A DNA stretch of 64,000 bases from Caulobacter sp. CCUG 60055 (GTDB lineage: Bacteria > Pseudomonadota > Alphaproteobacteria > Caulobacterales > Caulobacteraceae), in NCBI RefSeq assembly GCF_022750545.1, contig NZ_PUIC01000013.1, positions 1 through 64,000 of the forward strand. The letters are read 5' to 3'. The position numbers and the translations under genes are program-made. Under the pieces are notes generated by a model. It had not been told where the DNA came from, did no database searches, and saw nothing but the letters and a program-made list of their open reading frames with translations. Positions 38,441 through 47,028 of the stretch are shown one piece after another. Positions within the stretch are counted from its first letter, which is position 1; each line of letters opens with the position of its first letter.

Positions 38441-38914
38441 ATGGAAAAAGTGCCGATGACCGGCGAGGGTTACCAGACCCTCGACGAAGAACTGAAGCGT
38501 TTGAAGACCCAGGAGCGTCCGGCGGTGATCGCCGCGATCTCCGAGGCGCGCTCGCATGGCGATCTGTCGGAAAACGCCGAGTACCACGCCGCCAAGGAGC
38601 GGCAGGGCTGGATCGAAGGCCGCATCGCCGAGATCGAGGACAAGCTGGCCCGCGCCCAGGTCATCGACGTGTCGAAACTGTCGGGCGGCCAGGTGAAGTT
38701 CGGCGCGACCGTCAGCGTCGTCGACGAGGACACCGAAGAGGAAGCCCGCTACCAGATCGTCGGCGACCACGAGGCCGACGTGAAGCTGGGCAAGATCTCG
38801 CTGTCCTCGCCGCTCTCGCGCGCGATGATCGGCAAGGAAGTCGGCGACGTGGTCGAGGTCAACACGCCCGGCGGCGTGAAGGCCTATGCGATCCTCAAGG
38901 TCGAGTGGATCTAG
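38441..38914 (+). CDS. greA: Transcription elongation factor GreA
   Basis: A 157-residue GreA that rescues backtracked RNA polymerase by stimulating cleavage of the transcript. The N-terminal coiled coil contains the signature [20 protein letters not shown], with acidic tip residues. The C-terminal FKBP-like domain includes [12 protein letters not shown] and [18 protein letters not shown]. Length is normal. No Shine-Dalgarno is present; a -10-like element directly upstream suggests leaderless translation. It is followed 84 bases later by the ELM1-type gene, an order I associate with Caulobacteraceae. Confidence 0.98.
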   Translation: MEKVPMTGEGYQTLDEELKRLKTQERPAVIAAISEARSHGDLSENAEYHAAKERQGWIEGRIAEIEDKLARAQVIDVSKLSGGQVKFGATVSVVDEDTEEEARYQIVGDHEADVKLGKISLSSPLSRAMIGKEVGDVVEVNTPGGVKAYAILKVEWI

Positions 38915-38998
38915 GCGGCTCCGGCCGCCTGCCGCCATTGCATCGACGCCACGGCGCGGGGACCTCTCCGCGCCGTCGGCCGTTCAGGATCACGGTCG

Positions 38999-39988
38999 AT
39001 GACCGAGGCCGCTAAGCCGCTGCAGATCTGGGCCGTCTCGGACGGCCGCGCCGGCATCCAGGCCCAGGCCGTCGGCCTCGCCGAGGCCGTCGCCCGGCGG
39101 ACCCGCGCCCAGGTCACGCTGAAGACGGTCGCCTGGAAGGGCCGCGTCGGCCGCCTGCCCTCGCTCCTCAACATCCTGCCCAGGCGCTGGATCGCCCCGG
39201 AAAGCGGCATGGCCCCGCCGTGGCCGGACCTGTGGATCGCCGCCGGCCGGGCCACCCTGCCCCTGTCCATCCGCATGCGGCGCTGGTCGCGCGGCGCGAC
39301 CTTCGTGGTGCAGGTCCAGGACCCGCGCCTGCCCTCGCACCTGTTCGACCTGATCGTGCCGCCCCGGCACGACCGCGTGCACGGCGACAACGTCGTCGCG
39401 ATCACCGGCTCGCCGCATCGGGTGACGCCCGAGCGCCTCGAAGCCGAACTGGCCGCCTTCCGCGAACAGATCGAGGCCCTGCCGCGCCCGCGGGTGGCCG
39501 TGCTGGTCGGCGGCAAGTCCAAGTCTTTCGACCTGTCGGCCAAGCGCGCCGCCGAGATCGCCAACTCGATCCACCTGCCGGTCGCCCAGGAGGGCGGCGC
39601 GATCCTGCTGACCTTTTCGCGGCGCACGCCCGATCAGGCCAAGGCGATCATCGCCTCCCGGCTGCGCGGCCTGCCGGGGATCGTCTGGGACGGAACCGGC
39701 CCCAATCCCTATTTCGCCTTCCTGGCGGCGGCCGATTTCATCCTGGTCACCGAGGACTCGACCAACATGGCCACCGAGGCGGCCTCGACCGGCAAGCCGG
39801 TGTTCATCCTCAAGATGGACGGCCACAGCCTGAAGTTCCGGCGGCTGCACGAGGAACTGGAGCGGCACGGCGCGGCGCGGCCGTTCGGCGGCGCCTTCCA
39901 CGGCTGGCGCTACGAACCGCTGGCCGAGACCGACCGGGCGGCCGGCGAGATTCTCCGCCGGATGGCCGAACGGCGCGCGGACGGCTAA
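38999..39988 (+). CDS. Mitochondrial fission ELM1 family protein (putative glycosyltransferase-like)
   Basis: A 329-residue soluble protein of the ELM1 family (PF06258). Characteristic segments are QIWAVSDGRAGIQAQAVGLA at the N terminus, PDLWIAAGRATLP, VQVQDPRLP, VPPRHDRVHGDNVVAITGSP, and the C-terminal VTEDSTNMATEAASTGKPVF. The two Rossmann-like halves resemble GT-B glycosyltransferases, and a role in lipid or envelope sugar transfer has been proposed for bacterial members. In bacteria it has no proven function. The start has only weak AGGAT upstream. Confidence 0.85.
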   Translation: MTEAAKPLQIWAVSDGRAGIQAQAVGLAEAVARRTRAQVTLKTVAWKGRVGRLPSLLNILPRRWIAPESGMAPPWPDLWIAAGRATLPLSIRMRRWSRGATFVVQVQDPRLPSHLFDLIVPPRHDRVHGDNVVAITGSPHRVTPERLEAELAAFREQIEALPRPRVAVLVGGKSKSFDLSAKRAAEIANSIHLPVAQEGGAILLTFSRRTPDQAKAIIASRLRGLPGIVWDGTGPNPYFAFLAAADFILVTEDSTNMATEAASTGKPVFILKMDGHSLKFRRLHEELERHGAARPFGGAFHGWRYEPLAETDRAAGEILRRMAERRADG

Positions 39989-40015
39989 ACCGGGGCCGCG
40001 CTCGCTGGGGGTATC

Positions 40016-40549
40016 ATGGCGTCGATTCCGCAATCCTTGATCCGCACGGCGGCCGCGCTTTCCGCGCTGGCCGCGCTGGCCGCCTGCAAGCCGGCCGAAC
40101 GCTCCCTGGCTTCCGTGGGCGTCCGCACGTTGCAGCCGGTCTCGACCACAGCCAAGGCCGTCACCGGCGAACTCGCCCTGTCCAAACGGGCGTTGTCCTT
40201 CGCCGACGACCTCACCTACCAGACGGGGGCGGTCCACGTGGTCCCCGCCTCGGAAGACTACGGCAAGGGCGGCGGGACCTGGGCGGCGCTGCTCAAGACG
40301 CCGCCGTCGGCGAAGGTCGAGATCCGCGCCGTCACCTCCGAGACGGTGGGCGCCCAGGCGGAAGGCGAAGGCCTGTGCGGCAAGAACAAGACCACCCACC
40401 TGGCCCTGGTCGAAGGCCGCTCGCCCCGCGGCGCGCCGGCCCTGCACGTGATCGCCTTCAAGGGCTGGGGATCGCCCGGCCCCTATGACGATCCCGACAG
40501 CCTGTGCGGGGTGTTCACCTACGCCGCCCAGGCCGAGCCGGACGACTAG
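40016..40549 (+). CDS. Lipoprotein of unknown function
   Basis: A 177-residue lipoprotein with a clear signal peptide and lipobox (MASIPQSLIRTAAALSALAA, then LAACKP; Cys24). The mature part is a beta-rich domain with two further Cys (GLCGKN and SLCGVF), probably a disulfide. I do not recognise the family. GGGGG lies just before the ATG. It follows the ELM1-type gene by 27 bases and may be cotranscribed with it. Its stop overlaps by four bases the stop of the convergent JmjC-like gene. Confidence 0.72.
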   Translation: MASIPQSLIRTAAALSALAALAACKPAERSLASVGVRTLQPVSTTAKAVTGELALSKRALSFADDLTYQTGAVHVVPASEDYGKGGGTWAALLKTPPSAKVEIRAVTSETVGAQAEGEGLCGKNKTTHLALVEGRSPRGAPALHVIAFKGWGSPGPYDDPDSLCGVFTYAAQAEPDD

Positions 40550-41460
40550 GCCGGCAGCAGCACCCCCGGCCGCGTCGCGTCCAGGGTGAAGGAGGTCGGC
40601 AGCTTGCGCTCGAAGGTCTTCTGCAGGCCGGCCGCCTTCCACGCCCGGGCCAGCCCGACCTTGGCCATCGCCGCCGGGCCGAAGCCGTCCTGGACCTTGG
40701 GCCGCATGCCGGCTTTGCGCCTGAGCACTCCGTTGGCGTAGATGACGTTGGCGCGCATCACCGCCGCCGGCGTCAGGTATTCGATCGACAGCGAGACGTT
40801 GAGCATCGGGCCGTTCTCGATCCGGTGCGGGGCGTTCTGCCGCCAGGTGGCCATCTTGCCCGGCGTCAGGTCGAAGACCTCGGCCGCCGCGTCCCAGGCC
40901 GGATCGAAGGCGAACTGCTCGGCGGTCTCGCGCAGGACGATGCGCTCCAGCTGCTCGTCGCCGATATAGGGCTCGCCCACCGGATAGACCCAGACGCGCT
41001 TTTGGCCGCGCACCTGCCACAGCGACACCAGCGCCACGTCGAGATGGTAGAACACCTGGGCGCTGGCCGACGAGATCAGCAGGCCGAGGTCGCGCTTGAA
41101 GGTGTGCAGGCCGCGCACGTGGCGCTCCTTGTCGGCGAAGATCTCGTCGCACAGCGCCGCATACTCGGGCAGGTAGCGGTTGGCCGCGCGCAGGTTCAGC
41201 CAGATGCGCCCGGCCTTGGCCGCCTCCAGCAGCGCCTCGCCGCCCAGGTCGCCGGCCGCCCCGCGCCGCCAGCTTTCCCAGTCGACCGGGTCGTCGCCCA
41301 TGGTGAAGACCCCGAGCTTGTCGCGCGGATAGCGGTCGAGCACCGCGATCAGGCCGGCGTCGTCGAACATCGGCCGCTCATGCAGCGCGTGCTCGAAGCC
41401 CAGGCTGCGTTCGCCGAAGGCCGCCGCCTTGTCCGCCGTCCAGTCCCGTATCACGCTCAT
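40546..41460 (-). CDS. Cupin-like / JmjC-type 2OG-Fe(II) oxygenase
   Basis: A 304-residue protein with a JmjC/cupin-8-like core. The iron-binding HxD is in FYHLDVALVSLWQVRGQKRV and the distal His in NAPHRIENGPMLNVSLSIEY. The N terminus (ERPMFDDAGLIAVLDRYPRD) is typical of bacterial members found beside surface-polysaccharide genes. It could hydroxylate a protein or sugar, which is not determinable here. Its ATG overlaps the stop of the glycosyltransferase gene as ATGA, making it the third gene of an overlapping GNAT-glycosyltransferase-JmjC operon. Confidence 0.78.
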   Translation of the reverse strand: MSVIRDWTADKAAAFGERSLGFEHALHERPMFDDAGLIAVLDRYPRDKLGVFTMGDDPVDWESWRRGAAGDLGGEALLEAAKAGRIWLNLRAANRYLPEYAALCDEIFADKERHVRGLHTFKRDLGLLISSASAQVFYHLDVALVSLWQVRGQKRVWVYPVGEPYIGDEQLERIVLRETAEQFAFDPAWDAAAEVFDLTPGKMATWRQNAPHRIENGPMLNVSLSIEYLTPAAVMRANVIYANGVLRRKAGMRPKVQDGFGPAAMAKVGLARAWKAAGLQKTFERKLPTSFTLDATRPGVLLPA

Positions 41461-42398
41461 GTCGTACTCTCCGGCGCACGCAGTCCGTAAAAATGAATCT
41501 TGAAAGGCCCCCACCACAGGGTCTTGCCCAGGCCGCGCGCGGCCCGGTCCAGGGTGAAGGCGCGGTTGGGCGCGCGCAGCAGCCACTTGGCCGCCGCCAG
41601 CACGCCGTAGCCTGTCGCCTGGATCACGCCCACCGCCATCCACCGCGCCACGCCCAGCCGGTCGGGCGGGTCGGCCGCCGCGCAGTTCGACGACGGTCCC
41701 TGCCCGTAGGCGAAGGCACGGCGGATCGTATAGTCGAGGCTCAGCCGCTCGGGCGCGGGGTCCTCCCAAACCCAGGCGTCGGGGGCCCAGCCGAAGCGGC
41801 GGCCGGCGGCCCGCATCTGGCCGAACAGCATGTCGTCCTCGCCGCCGATATGGTTGCGCAGCGGCGAGAACGGCCGCAGCGGATCGGGCAGGCTGGCGCG
41901 GACCAGCAGGCTGTCGCCGCAGCCGTAATAGTGATCCACCACCCCTTCCTCGGCCGGTCCCTTGCGCGAGAAGAAGTCCTCCAGATAGGCGCGGTGCACG
42001 CCGGTCTCGGCCGGCGCGCGGGCGCGCACCGGGCCGAACACCGCGTCCGCCCCCAGCCGGGCCTGGGCGGCGATCAGGGCCGCGAGCCAGCCGGGCGGCG
42101 CCTCCTCGTCGTCGTCGAGGAAGGCGATCATCGCGCCCTTGGCGACGGCCAGGGCGGCGTTGCGGGCGTTGGCGACGCCGGGCTCGGGCTCGTGCACGTA
42201 GACGACGGGAAACGGCGCCTCGGCCGCCAGGGCGGCGACGCCCGCCGCCGCCGACGGAACCTGGTCGTTGTCGACCACCACCAGCTCCAGCGTACGCGGA
42301 TCGAGGCCTTCCTGGCGGATGATCGAACGGACGGCTGTCGCGAGCGGGCCCGGCCGGCGCTGGGTCGGGATGACGACCGAAACGCGCGCCGCGCTCAT
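41457..42398 (-). CDS. Family 2 glycosyltransferase
   Basis: A 313-residue GT2-fold enzyme. It opens with VSVVIPTQRRPGPLATAVRS and carries VVVDNDQVPS, FLDDDEEAPPGWLAALIAAQ (the DxD motif) and GGEDDMLFGQMRAAG, a typical acceptor-side ED motif. There is a C-terminal hydrophobic, amphipathic segment that may rest on the membrane. It should transfer a sugar from a nucleotide donor to a cell-surface glycan. It overlaps both neighbours by four bases (ATGA), so expression is tightly coupled to the GNAT and JmjC-like genes. No other polysaccharide gene is adjacent. Confidence 0.92.
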   Translation of the reverse strand: MSAARVSVVIPTQRRPGPLATAVRSIIRQEGLDPRTLELVVVDNDQVPSAAAGVAALAAEAPFPVVYVHEPEPGVANARNAALAVAKGAMIAFLDDDEEAPPGWLAALIAAQARLGADAVFGPVRARAPAETGVHRAYLEDFFSRKGPAEEGVVDHYYGCGDSLLVRASLPDPLRPFSPLRNHIGGEDDMLFGQMRAAGRRFGWAPDAWVWEDPAPERLSLDYTIRRAFAYGQGPSSNCAAADPPDRLGVARWMAVGVIQATGYGVLAAAKWLLRAPNRAFTLDRAARGLGKTLWWGPFKIHFYGLRAPESTT

Positions 42399-43549
42399 GG
42401 CGCCTCCGGATCGCGGCGGCTGGCCTCGCGCCGGCCATGGCCGGCGATGGCGTCGAACACGCCGCGCACGCGCCCGCCCAGGGTCAGCTCCAGGGTGGCG
42501 ATCTGCTCCAGCCGGCGCCGGACCCGTCCGACGATGGGCTTGCGGTCGGCTCCGGCCAGGGCCCACGCCCCCTCGATCGAGCCGGCGACGCGGCCGGCCG
42601 AACCGGCCGCCAGGATCTGCCCTTCGGCCAGCGCGGTCCGCTCGCGGCCGTAATGGCGCTTATAGTGGTCGTGCCCGGGGCCCATGTCGTAGATGCGCAG
42701 GCCCAGGGCCGGCATCACCCGGATGACCCGCGACAGGAAGATCTGCCCCGGCGACCAGGGCGCGAAGGCCGGATCGGTCGAGGCGATCCACGGATGGTAC
42801 CAGTCGCCCAGCCGCACGCCGAAATGGCCGGCGATCAGGGTGTCGCCGGCGTGGAGGGTGATCATCAGCCCCTGGAAGTCGCCGTCGCGATCCTCGAACA
42901 GGCTGCGCATCAGGCCGTCGGTCCATTCGGGCCGCAGGAAGTCGTGGGCCCCGGTGCGGTGAAGCTGCTCGCGCTTCCAGGTCAGCAATTGCTCGAACGC
43001 CGCCGAAGAGACGTCGGGCGCCTCCAGCCGGATCTCGCCATGCTCGCGCTCGAGCTTGTGCTCCAGTCGCCGCCAGTTCTTGAACCGCTTGGCGCTGGCG
43101 GCGCGCAGGTCCTCGAAATAGGCGTCGGGATCGCCGTCGAGCACGATGGAGAAGGCTTCGGATTCTCCCGCGCCGCCCAGGTCGAACACCCCATGCGGAT
43201 CGAGCAGGCCCGAGAATCTGAAGGCGCTGAAGCCGGCGGCGGCCAGGGCTTCGCCGCCGCGCACGGGCGCGTCCGGCGCGGTGATCAGGGCGTGATAGTC
43301 GGAGAACGGCGCGCCGATGGGCCGGGCCAGGCCGCCCGGCCGCCGATGCAGCGGCAGCAGGCCGACCAGCTTGCCCGCCAGGCGGAACAGGGCGACGCGG
43401 GCGTCGTCCCGCACCCCGCCCACCGCGCAGGCGAAATCCGGCCCCAGCAAGGGGTTCCCGAACGCAGGCGTCCGCGCCTGCCAGTCCCGCCACGCCGCCA
43501 CGTCCTCGGCGGCGAGCTCCGATGGATGAAGCACGTTTGCTTCGATCAT
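42395..43549 (-). CDS. GNAT acetyltransferase, CelD/BcsL (Acetyltransf_6) type
   Basis: A 384-residue protein of the FemAB/CelD-like acetyltransferase family (PF13480), usually found in polysaccharide clusters. Visible features are RFSGLLDPHGVFDLGG, AASAKRFKNWRRLEHKLERE and the acetyl-CoA-side LIAGHFGVRLGDWYHPWIAS, then YDMGPGHDHYKRHYG. The Caulobacter holdfast N-acetyltransferase HfsK belongs to the same family, so modification of a surface sugar is plausible, but identity with HfsK is not shown. The start is ATG 43549; a GTG at 43573 is possible. It heads the overlapping operon. Confidence 0.85.
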   Translation of the reverse strand: MIEANVLHPSELAAEDVAAWRDWQARTPAFGNPLLGPDFACAVGGVRDDARVALFRLAGKLVGLLPLHRRPGGLARPIGAPFSDYHALITAPDAPVRGGEALAAAGFSAFRFSGLLDPHGVFDLGGAGESEAFSIVLDGDPDAYFEDLRAASAKRFKNWRRLEHKLEREHGEIRLEAPDVSSAAFEQLLTWKREQLHRTGAHDFLRPEWTDGLMRSLFEDRDGDFQGLMITLHAGDTLIAGHFGVRLGDWYHPWIASTDPAFAPWSPGQIFLSRVIRVMPALGLRIYDMGPGHDHYKRHYGRERTALAEGQILAAGSAGRVAGSIEGAWALAGADRKPIVGRVRRRLEQIATLELTLGGRVRGVFDAIAGHGRREASRRDPEAP

Positions 43550-43671
43550 CCTGCTCTCGCTTCTCGACGCCACCGATCATAGTACAAGCGGGTTCGCGGA
43601 ACACTTAACGTGTCCCTATCTGGCCCGCCCCATCGCTGGCGCAGCGCCTCCAGCAAGCGACGGGCCAGAAA

Positions 43672-44169
43672 TCAGCCGCCGAAGGTTTCGGCCAGGATTC
43701 GCTCGATGCCGGCCTGATCCACCGCGTCGAAGGCGGCCGGGCGGTCGGAATCGACGTCGAAGACCGCGATCAGCCGCCCCTGGCCGTCCAGGACCGGGAC
43801 GACGATCTCGCTCTGCGAGCGGCCGTCGCAGGCGATGTGTCCCGGAAAGGCATGGACGTCCTCGACGAGCTGGGTCCGGCGCGTGGCCGCCGCCGTCCCG
43901 CAGACGCCCCGGCCGAACGCGATGCGCAGGCAGCCGAGCGTGCCCTGATAGGGACCGACCACCAGTTCGTCGCCCTTGGCCGGGTCGACGACATAGAAGC
44001 CGGTCCAGAAATAGTGCTCGAAGCTGTTGGCCAGCATCGAGGCCACCGTGGCCATCCGGGCCGTCAGGTCGGGCTCGCCGTCGAGGACCGAGGCGACCTC
44101 GGCCGACAGCTCCGCATAGCGCGCCGCCTTGTCGGCCGAGAGGGTGAGGTCGTTGAATGCTTCCGCCAT
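43672..44169 (-). CDS. msrC: Free methionine-(R)-sulfoxide reductase (GAF domain)
   Basis: A 165-residue single-GAF-domain enzyme that reduces free Met-R-sulfoxide with thioredoxin. The fRMsr signature is complete: TGFYVVDPAKGDELVVGPYQ, then GTLGCLRIAFGRGVCGTAAA, and HAFPGHIACDGRSQSEIVVP. The three redox cysteines are at residues 80, 90 and 114, the family positions. It lies 14 bases downstream of the UPF0016 gene on the same strand, so it may be cotranscribed with that manganese-responsive gene. The start ATG opens directly on the N-terminal helix. Confidence 0.92.
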   Translation of the reverse strand: MAEAFNDLTLSADKAARYAELSAEVASVLDGEPDLTARMATVASMLANSFEHYFWTGFYVVDPAKGDELVVGPYQGTLGCLRIAFGRGVCGTAAATRRTQLVEDVHAFPGHIACDGRSQSEIVVPVLDGQGRLIAVFDVDSDRPAAFDAVDQAGIERILAETFGG

Positions 44170-44183
44170 GTCCCAGAGATAGC

Positions 44184-44750
44184 CTACCCTTTCAGCGCTT
44201 CAATGAGGGTCCAGAGGCCGAGGCCCGCGAAAATCACCGCCGCGCCCATGCGCACGTACTTCAGCGGCACGATCTTGGTCGCCGCCTCGCCCAGATAGAC
44301 CGCCGGCACGTTGGCCAGCATCATGCCGATCGTGGTGCCCGCCGCCACCCAGGCGATGCTGTGGAACCGCGCGCCCAGGGCGACGGTGGCGATCTGGGTC
44401 TTGTCGCCCATCTCGACCAGGAAGAAGGCGACGGTGGTGGCCACATAGACCCCCATCTTGGCGGCGTCGCCCTTGATGTCCTCTTCCTTGTCGGGGATCA
44501 GCGCCCACAGCGCCATGGCTATGAACGACACCGCGACCAGGATGCGGAACCACCGGCCCTGCAGGATGTCGGACACCAAGTAGCCGACCGTGGCGGCCAG
44601 GGCGTGGTTGGCCAGGGTGGCGGTCAGGATGCCGGCGATGATCGGCAGGGGCTTCTTGAATTTCGAGGCCAGGACGATGGCCAGGAGTTGGGTCTTGTCG
44701 CCGATCTCGGCGAGGGCGACGACGAAGGTCGAGACCAGGAGGGCTTCCAT
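44184..44750 (-). CDS. UPF0016/GDT1 (TMEM165-like) manganese exporter
   Basis: A 188-residue membrane protein of the UPF0016 family with six hydrophobic helices in two repeats. Each repeat has the cation motif E-x-G-D-K-T: ALAEIGDKTQLL (Glu15 to Thr20) and VEMGDKTQIATV. Members export Mn2+ (or exchange Mn2+/Ca2+ for protons). A yybP-ykoY type Mn2+ riboswitch and a promoter precede it, so it should be switched on by excess manganese. Start 44750 is the first ATG after the riboswitch. The fRMsr gene follows 14 bases downstream. Confidence 0.92.
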   Translation of the reverse strand: MEALLVSTFVVALAEIGDKTQLLAIVLASKFKKPLPIIAGILTATLANHALAATVGYLVSDILQGRWFRILVAVSFIAMALWALIPDKEEDIKGDAAKMGVYVATTVAFFLVEMGDKTQIATVALGARFHSIAWVAAGTTIGMMLANVPAVYLGEAATKIVPLKYVRMGAAVIFAGLGLWTLIEALKG

Positions 44751-44779
44751 CGGGTTTGATCCGGGCCGGGCGCGTTCCG

Positions 44780-44939
44780 CCAATGGCGCCCGCACCCCTT
44801 CGCCCGGCCGGCCGGAAGGGGGGAACGCCATTGGTCTCGCCAAGCCGGGCCTGATCGGCCTCGCCCGCCTGCGCCATGGCCGAAGCCAAGTGTGTTGACG
44901 CAGACTCCGCTGAACGCGCGGACGGCTACTCCCCAAGGG
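44780..44939 (-). promoter_or_regulatory. yybP-ykoY (Mn2+) riboswitch with alternative pairing
   Basis: The aptamer runs minus-strand 44939 to 44828. It has the conserved 5' block GGGGAGTAGC (starting near 44934) and the 3' block GGCGAGACC (near 44841-44833), joined by a P1 stem in which TTGG pairs with CCAA. Downstream CGCCATTGG (44788-44780) can instead pair with the P1 3' strand and next bases CCAATGGCG (44834-44826), with CCCCTTC/GAAGGGG as an inner stem. This gives two exclusive states for ligand control of the UPF0016 gene. Confidence 0.85.
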
Positions 44940-44946
44940 ACGGGGC

Positions 44947-44975
44947 GCTGTAGCCCGGCCCGCCGGCCGGCGCAA
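44947..44975 (-). promoter_or_regulatory. Predicted promoter of the riboswitch transcript
   Basis: On the minus strand TTGCGCC (44975-44969), exactly 14 bases and GCTACAGC (44954-44947) match the Caulobacter housekeeping form well. The transcription start would be near 44940, right at the first base of the riboswitch aptamer. Confidence 0.65.
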
Positions 44976-45091
44976 GCCCGCCGTGCGCCCCCAGCCGGCG
45001 CGCGCCCATGGCGGCCGATGCGACAAAGAGGCTTTTCGCGGCGCGCGCGACGCCGCAAGCTGGCGGCTTCGAAAAGGGGGAACACCGTCCA

Positions 45092-46390
45092 ATGAAGCAA
45101 GCCGCCGCACTCGCCGTCGCAGCCGTCGCGGGCCTCGCCGCCGCCGGCGCGGCCAGGGCCGAGACCGTCTACCTGACCGCTGCGCGGATGATCGATCCCG
45201 TCGCCGGCAAGACGGTCGAACGGCCGGCGGTGGTCATCGAGAACGACAGGGTCAAGGCGGTCGGCACGACGGCCAGCCTGCCGGCCCCGGCCGGGGCCAG
45301 GCTGGTCGACCTCGGCGCGCAGACCATCCTGCCCGGCCTGATCGACATGCACGTGCACATGACCGCCCGCGCCGACCAGGGCGGCTACAACTCGGTCAGC
45401 GTGATCCCGGTCAACGAGGCGATCAGCGGCGTGGCCAACGCCTGGAAGACTTTGCAGGCCGGCTTCACCACCGTGCGCAACGTCGGCGCCGGCGGCTTCT
45501 CGGACGTGGCCCTGCGCGATTCGATCAACGCCGGCGAGACCATCGGCCCGCGCATGTTCGTCGCCGGACCGGCCCTGGGCGCCACCGGCGGCCACTGCGA
45601 CGACAACCTTCTGCCCTATGGCGTCTACCACAAGGTCGAAAGCGTCGCCGACGGCCCCTGGGAGTTCCGCGCCAAGGTGCGGCAGGTGCGCAAGTTCGGC
45701 GCCGACCTGATCAAGATCTGCGCCTCGGGCGGGGTGCTGTCCAAGGGCGATTCCGTCGGCGCCCAGCAGATCAGCCTCGAGGAGATGACCGCCATCGTCA
45801 CCGAGGCCCACGCCCTGGGGATGAAGGTCGCCGCCCACGCCCACGGGACCGAGGCGATCAAGGACGCCATCCGCGCCGGGGTCGACACCATCGAGCACGC
45901 CTCCCTGGCCGACGAAGAGGCGTTCAAGCTGGCCAAGGCCAAGGGCGCGGCCTTCGACATGGACATCTACAACGACGACTTCATCCTGAACGAAGGGGCC
46001 AAGAACGGCATCCTGCCCGAGAGCCTGGAGAAGGAGCGGATGATCGGCCTCAAGCAGCGCCAGACCTTCCAGGCGGCGCAACGGGCCGGCGTGACCATGA
46101 CCTTCGGCACCGACGCCGGCGTCTATCCGCACGGCGACAACGGCCGGCAGTTCGCCAAGGAAGTGCAGTGGGGCATGACCCCGATGCAGGCCATCCAGTC
46201 GGCCACCGTCACGGCCGCGCAGCGCCTGGGCGACCTGGGCAAGGGCCTGGGCGAGATCGCCCCCGGCGCCTACGCCGACATCATCGCCGTCGACGGCGAC
46301 CCGCTGGCCGACGTCTCCCGCCTGGAGCACGTCGCCTTCGTCATGAAGGGCGGCGTCGTCTACAAGGGACCGGGCGCGATCAGCCGGTGA
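45092..46390 (+). CDS. Exported metal-dependent amidohydrolase (dipeptidase-like)
   Basis: A 432-residue amidohydrolase with a signal peptide (MKQAAALAVAAVAGLAAAGA). Metal ligands are visible in order: LPGLIDMHVHMT (HxH), LIKICASGGVLS (candidate carboxylated Lys), AAHAHGTEA, TIEHASLAD and FGTDAGVYPHG (final Asp). This pattern matches the Caulobacter Xaa-Pro/Xaa-Arg dipeptidase-type subgroup (prolidase-like amidohydrolases), so periplasmic dipeptide hydrolysis is the best guess. GGGGG lies about 12 bases upstream of the ATG. The GNAT gene after it overlaps its stop if the GTG at 46387 is used. Confidence 0.9.
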   Translation: MKQAAALAVAAVAGLAAAGAARAETVYLTAARMIDPVAGKTVERPAVVIENDRVKAVGTTASLPAPAGARLVDLGAQTILPGLIDMHVHMTARADQGGYNSVSVIPVNEAISGVANAWKTLQAGFTTVRNVGAGGFSDVALRDSINAGETIGPRMFVAGPALGATGGHCDDNLLPYGVYHKVESVADGPWEFRAKVRQVRKFGADLIKICASGGVLSKGDSVGAQQISLEEMTAIVTEAHALGMKVAAHAHGTEAIKDAIRAGVDTIEHASLADEEAFKLAKAKGAAFDMDIYNDDFILNEGAKNGILPESLEKERMIGLKQRQTFQAAQRAGVTMTFGTDAGVYPHGDNGRQFAKEVQWGMTPMQAIQSATVTAAQRLGDLGKGLGEIAPGAYADIIAVDGDPLADVSRLEHVAFVMKGGVVYKGPGAISR

Positions 46391-46410
46391 GCGCCTCGCC
46401 GGTCCAGATC

Positions 46411-46920
46411 ATGTCCGACGCCTTCTCCATCCGCCCGATGCGCGAAGCCGATCTCGACGCGGTGCTGGCGGTGCAGGCCCAAGGCTATCCGCCAGCCCTC
46501 CGGGACGGCCGCGAGGCCTTCGCCAGCCGCATCACACTGGCGCCGAGCGCCAACCTCGTGGTCGACGGGCCCGACGGCTGCGCCGGCTATCTGGTCAGCC
46601 ATCCCTGGCTCAGCCGCTCGCCGCCGCCCGTCGACACGGTGCTGGACGGACCGCCGCCGCGGCCCGAATGCTGGTTCATCCACGACCTGTCCGTCGCGCC
46701 GGCGGCCCAGGGCGCGGGCCTGGCGCGGCGGTTGTTCCTGGCCGGCGCGGCGGCGGCCGAGACGCTGGGCCTGCGCCGGTCCGAGCTGATCGCCGTCGAG
46801 GGCGCGGCGCCGTTCTGGCTGCGGCTGGGCTACCTGCCCGTCGCCGAGGTCGGCGACGCCCTGGCCGACAAGGTGGCGGGCTACGGCGCCGCCGCCCGCT
46901 ACATGGCCCGCGAGGCCTGA
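46411..46920 (+). CDS. GNAT family N-acetyltransferase
   Basis: A 169-residue acetyltransferase of the GNAT fold. The N terminus (FSIRPMREADLDAVLAVQAQ) is typical. The acetyl-CoA-binding motif is in LSVAPAAQGAGLARRLFLAG and the C-terminal strand is in GAAPFWLRLGYLPV. The target is unknown. ATG 46411 lacks a strong Shine-Dalgarno. The in-frame GTG at 46387 overlaps the previous stop as GTGA and would give coupled translation with eight more residues, so either start is possible. It is probably in one operon with the amidohydrolase. Confidence 0.85.
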   Translation: MSDAFSIRPMREADLDAVLAVQAQGYPPALRDGREAFASRITLAPSANLVVDGPDGCAGYLVSHPWLSRSPPPVDTVLDGPPPRPECWFIHDLSVAPAAQGAGLARRLFLAGAAAAETLGLRRSELIAVEGAAPFWLRLGYLPVAEVGDALADKVAGYGAAARYMAREA

Positions 46921-47028
46921 CCGCCCGCCGGCGAGCGCGGCTTCCAGGGGCGATGTGCGCCGGCTCGCGACGCGCCGCCCCGCGCCCGCGATTTGACCGC
47001 CGGCGCCGGAGCCTGCCCGAAGGCCGGG

